Shown: in pieces, positions 60,712 to 64,000 of the stretch
How the letters are laid out: the number at the start of each line of letters is the position of its first letter
Position numbering within the stretch: position 1 is the first letter of the stretch
NCBI GenBank assembly: GCA_028284445.1
Contig: JANQRS010000011.1
Location: 62,001 to 126,000 of the forward strand
Direction: 5' to 3'
DNA from: Calditrichia bacterium
GTDB lineage: Bacteria; Calditrichota; Calditrichia; RBG-13-44-9; J075
DNA: 64,000 nt
Program-made: the position numbers and the translations under genes
The notes under the pieces: generated by a model
Told to the model about the DNA's origin: nothing
Seen by the model: the letters and a program-made list of their open reading frames with translations, nothing else
Database searches by the model: none

Positions 60712-60758
60712 AAAATCATCTAAACGAAGTGCGGCGCAACTAGCGCGCTGGAGTTAGC
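60712..60758 (+). repeat. attC 52 (right half only)
   Basis: GAAAATCATCTAAACGAAGTG, GCGGCGCA and GCGCGCTGGAGTTAGC; left half missing. Confidence 0.82.
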
Positions 60759-60906
60759 AAAAAACTGTGGCTAAAAGCTTAGTTCCCTTATGTGCTGTCA
60801 GCCAATCCTTGCAATTTGCCAATTTGTGTTTGTATATATAAATATAGCTTTGATGAAGTTCGGCGCCCTGCGCGTTTCGACCTTAACTTGAATAGGTGGT
60901 AAGATT

Positions 60907-61581
60907 ATGCGAAAAGTTGTTTTTGTGGTCCAGGTATTTTTGATTGTTTACACATTGGGTGTCTTACCTCAGATAAGCGCACAGTCGGCAAGTAGTATCG
61001 GTGTGAAGGCCACTCAGGATACCAGTTCCCAGATGCGATCTAACGAGCCCTCGGTCCGTGAAAAAAATGAAGAGGAAAATGTGCTTTTGGCTTGGTTTAA
61101 AGCGTTTGTGCCTCTATTGCAGTCTCTTGCTTGGCCAGGCTTTCTTCTTGCGATAATTCTCACTTTTAAGGAGCAGTTAAGACAGGCGCTCAAGCTAATG
61201 ACAGAACGAATTCAGTCCGGAAAACTCAAAATCGGAACGACTGAACTGGAACTTACTAGTGTAAAGAATACTGAAGAATTCAAAAAACTGTCGCAACAGA
61301 AGAAGGGTGAGAAGCCTGTCATTGTAGGAAATCCAGATCTGTTCCAATTGTTGGCGAAAGCTTCCCTTTCCAATTTTATGAAGAGCACAAAAGTCATGAA
61401 CACACCAACCGGCTGTGTAGTTCAGGTTTCCACGAAAGAAATCAGTCCGAGTGGAGAATTGAGCGTTGCGGAAGCCGTTACGTTTGTCCCCGGGATCAAT
61501 GTTCAAATCAAAAAAGATCAAAATGGAAATATCGTTGATTCAAAATTCATAAGCTCTTCCGAACAACTGCTTAAGAATTAG
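60907..61581 (+). CDS. Membrane partner of TIR protein (224 aa)
   Basis: AGGTGG precedes ATG 60907. N-terminal signal (VVFVVQVFLIVYTLGVLPQI), an extracytoplasmic segment, then a membrane helix at about 72-90 (SLAWPGFLLAIILTF). A basic juxtamembrane helix and cytoplasmic domain follow (LKLMTERIQSGKLKIGTTEL), a layout common in membrane-anchored sensors next to defence effectors. One nucleotide separates its stop from the TIR gene, so the two are translationally coupled. Confidence 0.8.
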   Translation: MRKVVFVVQVFLIVYTLGVLPQISAQSASSIGVKATQDTSSQMRSNEPSVREKNEEENVLLAWFKAFVPLLQSLAWPGFLLAIILTFKEQLRQALKLMTERIQSGKLKIGTTELELTSVKNTEEFKKLSQQKKGEKPVIVGNPDLFQLLAKASLSNFMKSTKVMNTPTGCVVQVSTKEISPSGELSVAEAVTFVPGINVQIKKDQNGNIVDSKFISSSEQLLKN

Positions 61582-61582
61582 A

Positions 61583-61918
61583 ATGATTTTTATCAGCTAT
61601 TCTTCGAAAGACCTGATTCTTGCCCAAAGTATAGTTTCTGAATTTGAAAAGTTTGGAAATAGGGTTTGGGTAGATTTTAACGATCTGTCATTGTCCCACC
61701 CATTGACTCCACAATTAGCGACTGCTATCCAAGAAGCTCGAACTTTCTGTCTAATAGACTCTGTTAATTCCAGAAAATCGCACTGGGTTCAATTCGAGAT
61801 CTATTTTCAGTCAATTGTTCAAAACAAATTGGTGGTCTATCCCGGATTTGCTGAACTTAGACCCTCCGTATTTGAATTTGTGCGTTCCATTAATCAGAGG
61901 GAAAAGTTGTTGTTTTAG
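61583..61918 (+). CDS. TIR domain protein (111 aa)
   Basis: ATG 61583. Nearly bare TIR domain: IFISYSSKDLILAQSIVSEF, then VWVDFNDLS, TAIQEARTFCLIDSVNS, and SHWVQFE with the expected NADase Glu72. Slightly short of a full TIR (last strand and helix brief). Coupled to a membrane protein with a cytoplasmic domain, it likely works as an NAD-depleting or signalling effector gated by that partner. Defence role is inferred from family. Confidence 0.85.
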   Translation: MIFISYSSKDLILAQSIVSEFEKFGNRVWVDFNDLSLSHPLTPQLATAIQEARTFCLIDSVNSRKSHWVQFEIYFQSIVQNKLVVYPGFAELRPSVFEFVRSINQREKLLF

Positions 61919-62023
61919 AGTGTTTCTTTAGAACCACTTGGGTTTTTCTGAATTCATTTCATCTGACTCTGCACATTTGTTTTCACTGATTACGGCTTTG
62001 TGATTTCCCGTCTGTATGCCCAA

Positions 62024-62151
62024 GCTAACCAGGAGCTGCTACTGACGCGCCACCAGGTACTTGCAAAATCGAATTTGGGAATCTGTTAAAAATTCATAAT
62101 ACATTCATAATATGAAACGGAAGCTGGCGCGCATTAGAGCGCTGTTGCCGG
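62024..62151 (+). repeat. attC 53 (GCGCC-arm type, mutated end)
   Basis: GCTAACC left; right end GCGCTGTTGCCGGC without GTTAGC. CGCGCCACC pairs with TGGCGCGC. Confidence 0.88.
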
Positions 62152-62182
62152 CTGTTTAGTCCTAAACTCCAATTCTGTAAAA

Positions 62183-63235
62183 ATGAATCAATTACCCATG
62201 AGACGTTTGAGCTTAGAACTTGTCCCGAAAAAGATGTGGGGAAAGAACGTCCGATCAATAATTTCCCGCGAAAATTGGGATGCCCTTAGATGGGGCTTGT
62301 TCGCTACGACAATAAAACCTAAATTTTGCAAGATAGATTTCGGATATATATCAAAACGAGAATCGGTGCAGTGTCTTACTTGCGGCTCAGAAGAAAAATC
62401 ACTAGAGTTGCATGAAGAATGGGATTATGACGACGTGGCTTTTGTTCAGCGCCTGGTTGACCTGGTTCCGGTTTGCGAAGACTGCCATCTCGCCATGCAC
62501 TATGGCCGCGCCAATCAAGTTGGTCTTGAGAAAAGAGCAGAACAACAACTTGTCAAGATTACCGGATTGAGTCAAAATCAAGTTCAAGAAGAAATTTCTT
62601 CAGCTTTCGAGAAGTGGCGTTGGCGATCCCAGCACGAATATAAGCTAGAAGTAAGCTTCCTCAATCAATGGATCCCTGATTCAAAAATACACCTTCATTG
62701 GTTAGAACATCCTAAAAGATGGGTGGGAGATCGTCTGGATGCTATAAATTGGGCGAGAACAATGCTCGATTCAGATGCGGTTATTGTTGATACTGAGACG
62801 ACAGGACTATTGGACTATCCAAAGGTTGAGGTTCTGGAACTCGCAATTCTTACAACCGGCGGGGAAATTGTTTACGAATCTCGTTTTCGTCCTCGTTATC
62901 GCATTTTGAAGAGAACTGTAGCGATTAACGGAATCACAAATGAGGCTGTTCGAGGAGAACCTACATTTAAGCAGGAATACAAGAAGATATTTGGAGCATT
63001 GAACTCTAAGATTGCTATCGCTTACAAAGCTAAGTTTGATGAAGGTGTAATTCAGCGTACTTGCGATTTATACAAATTGGAGCCCCCTGATATTCGTTGG
63101 GAATGCGCTATGTACGCCTATCGAGCTTACAAAGAGGTTGGTCGATTTAAGCCCTTGCCGAACTCTCGACATACCGCATCAGGTGATTGTCTGGCATTGC
63201 TTGAACTCCTGAAACAAATGGCTCGCAATCATTAG
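62183..63235 (+). CDS. HNH-like zinc domain fused to DEDDh exonuclease (350 aa)
   Basis: ATG 62183. Residues 55-110: two Cys pairs (C64/C67, C98/C101), LHEEWDYDD and CEDCHLAMHYGRA, an HNH-like zinc-binding layout. Residues 198-345: DnaQ-type 3'-5' exonuclease with DTETTG (Asp203, Glu205), FDEGV (Asp286) and HTASGD (His330, Asp335), all four acidic residues and the His of the DEDDh site present. Whether the first domain cuts DNA is unclear. The fusion suggests nucleic-acid degradation or repair, perhaps anti-mobile-element. Confidence 0.82.
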   Translation: MNQLPMRRLSLELVPKKMWGKNVRSIISRENWDALRWGLFATTIKPKFCKIDFGYISKRESVQCLTCGSEEKSLELHEEWDYDDVAFVQRLVDLVPVCEDCHLAMHYGRANQVGLEKRAEQQLVKITGLSQNQVQEEISSAFEKWRWRSQHEYKLEVSFLNQWIPDSKIHLHWLEHPKRWVGDRLDAINWARTMLDSDAVIVDTETTGLLDYPKVEVLELAILTTGGEIVYESRFRPRYRILKRTVAINGITNEAVRGEPTFKQEYKKIFGALNSKIAIAYKAKFDEGVIQRTCDLYKLEPPDIRWECAMYAYRAYKEVGRFKPLPNSRHTASGDCLALLELLKQMARNH

Positions 63236-63248
63236 CTCTATGGTGGCA

Positions 63249-63315
63249 GCTAACGACGTGCTGCTTTTGAAAATCACGTGCATGATGGTGCTGGAATAAG
63301 AGCGCTGGTGTTTGC
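63249..63315 (+). repeat. attC 54 (shortened)
   Basis: GCTAACGACGTGCTGC to GAGCGCTGGTGTTTGC, only 67 bases; most of the spacer is deleted and right core is GTTTGC. Confidence 0.8.
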
Positions 63316-63366
63316 GTTAAAAGCGAACCAATCTACCTTGTATGAATAAATGAATTGGGGAAAACT

Positions 63367-63642
63367 ATGGAACATCCTATTAAAAGACCGACTTACGAAG
63401 AGCATATCAGCAAACTGTTCACGGCCAAGGACAAGAGCTGCATGACAAGACGTGGCGTCGACCTTGCAACATATGCCGGTGTAAAGGCCAGCTCTTCAAA
63501 AATATCAGAATGGATCGGTTCGGGCCGCATGCCACCGCCAATGGATCAAGTAAGCCATCCAATTCCAGGGTGCCACGAAACCTATCTTTCAGCACAAATC
63601 AAAATGCAAGAACAACAAAGAAAAAATAAAAATAGTCTATAG
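63367..63642 (+). CDS. Hypothetical small protein (91 aa)
   Basis: GGGG lies just before ATG 63367. The segment YEEHISKLFTAKDKSCMTRR and later ISEWIGSGRMPPP recalls a widespread short family in which LFxxxDxxxM is followed by a xxxGxMP turn. Function unknown. Confidence 0.65.
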   Translation: MEHPIKRPTYEEHISKLFTAKDKSCMTRRGVDLATYAGVKASSSKISEWIGSGRMPPPMDQVSHPIPGCHETYLSAQIKMQEQQRKNKNSL

Positions 63643-63726
63643 TTGTCGTAATATAGTAATGTAGATAAATCAAAAGCGCATCTCGAGACGCCAATGTAAT
63701 CATCTTAGATACTTAGGTTGCCAGTC

Positions 63727-64000
63727 ATGACTGACCCTCAAGTGACGTTTTTCAAGAAATCAGTAGGATATCTTGCGATGTTGATCCTGATTCTTGTGAT
63801 TTACCTCCTCTCCTCATTTTATTGGAGTATACAAGTAAACGCACAACCAGATGATCATTCAGTATACAATCTTGAAGCTTTTTTTGTTGATATCTTTCCC
63901 GAGCTGTTCGGGATGCTCTTCTCGATACTATTCATAGGTGTAATATGGCTCTTTATGCGTAAATCTGAGCGAATAGCGGAGTATATATATGGGACATTTG
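63727..64000 (+). CDS. Membrane protein, partial (runs off right edge)
   Basis: ATG 63727, open to the edge (91 codons). Helices at about 12-33 and 60-78 with an acidic loop between (NAQPDDHSVYNLEAFF). Family not recognisable from the visible part. Confidence 0.65.
   Translation, partial: MTDPQVTFFKKSVGYLAMLILILVIYLLSSFYWSIQVNAQPDDHSVYNLEAFFVDIFPELFGMLFSILFIGVIWLFMRKSERIAEYIYGTF

Noticed and set aside
15691..63315. Regularly spaced palindromic repeats as a CRISPR array
   Set aside because: The units are 115-131 bases, imperfect, and separated by 400-900 bases of genes; this is the attC pattern, not short identical repeats with short spacers.

Overview
The window joins a conventional chromosomal flank (1 to about 15.3 kb, visibly GC-richer, genes on both strands) to a very long gene-cassette array (about 15.7 kb to the right edge, AT-richer, every gene on the + strand). 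The array is a sedentary chromosomal integron. I count about 40 recognisable complete attC recombination sites and about 15 partial ones, each complete site running from GCTAACC to GTGTTAGC with an imperfect palindrome between. They separate roughly 65 mostly unrelated, mostly hypothetical genes. Immediately left of the array is a 51-codon C-terminal relic of an integron integrase on the - strand, the expected place and orientation for intI, but without its N-terminal three quarters. The platform therefore looks unable to shuffle its own cassettes.

The organism is a Gram-negative-type bacterium: many lipoprotein signal peptides, a beta-barrel-like protein ending in Phe, and periplasm-type proteins. 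The propeller-type hybrid kinase, caspase-fold proteins and lipoproteins with a GNxWxYE motif suggest the FCB side of the tree (Calditrichota, KSB1 or Ignavibacteriota-like), but I cannot fix the phylum. No rRNA, tRNA, CRISPR or transposase was recognised.

Left flank: a - strand group with a caspase-nSTAND NTPase (cut by the window edge), a caspase-alpha/beta-hydrolase fusion and a small beta-rich protein, which looks like an immune or cell-death locus. Then come a 1561-residue two-propeller hybrid histidine kinase with receiver and nucleotide cyclase domains, a small - strand ORF, and a two-gene heterodimeric ABC exporter with one degenerate ATP site.

Array, proximal half (15.7 to 38.3 kb): mostly single-gene cassettes with intact attC sites. 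Cargo includes a Cap12-like TIR protein, a macro-domain gene broken by an in-frame stop, DUF3024, SuFu-like, STAS-like, GNAT, SUKH, DUF998, a C39-like protease, a RelE/HigA-type toxin-antitoxin pair with a palindromic operator, an isoprenylcysteine-methyltransferase-like enzyme, and many lipoproteins and small membrane proteins.

Array, distal half (38.3 to 64 kb): sites are increasingly halved or degenerate and several genes share one cassette-like interval. Cargo includes ASCH, a BCS1-like AAA ATPase, GNATs, a secreted clan CD (caspase-fold) peptidase, DUF4375, DUF4345 (two), DUF4303-like and DUF1963 proteins, a three-gene CsgG-like/PKD/CsgG-like block, a coupled membrane-protein plus TIR pair, and an HNH-like/DEDDh exonuclease fusion. 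The array thus carries many anti-phage or toxin-immunity families, with cassettes apparently older and decaying towards the distal end.
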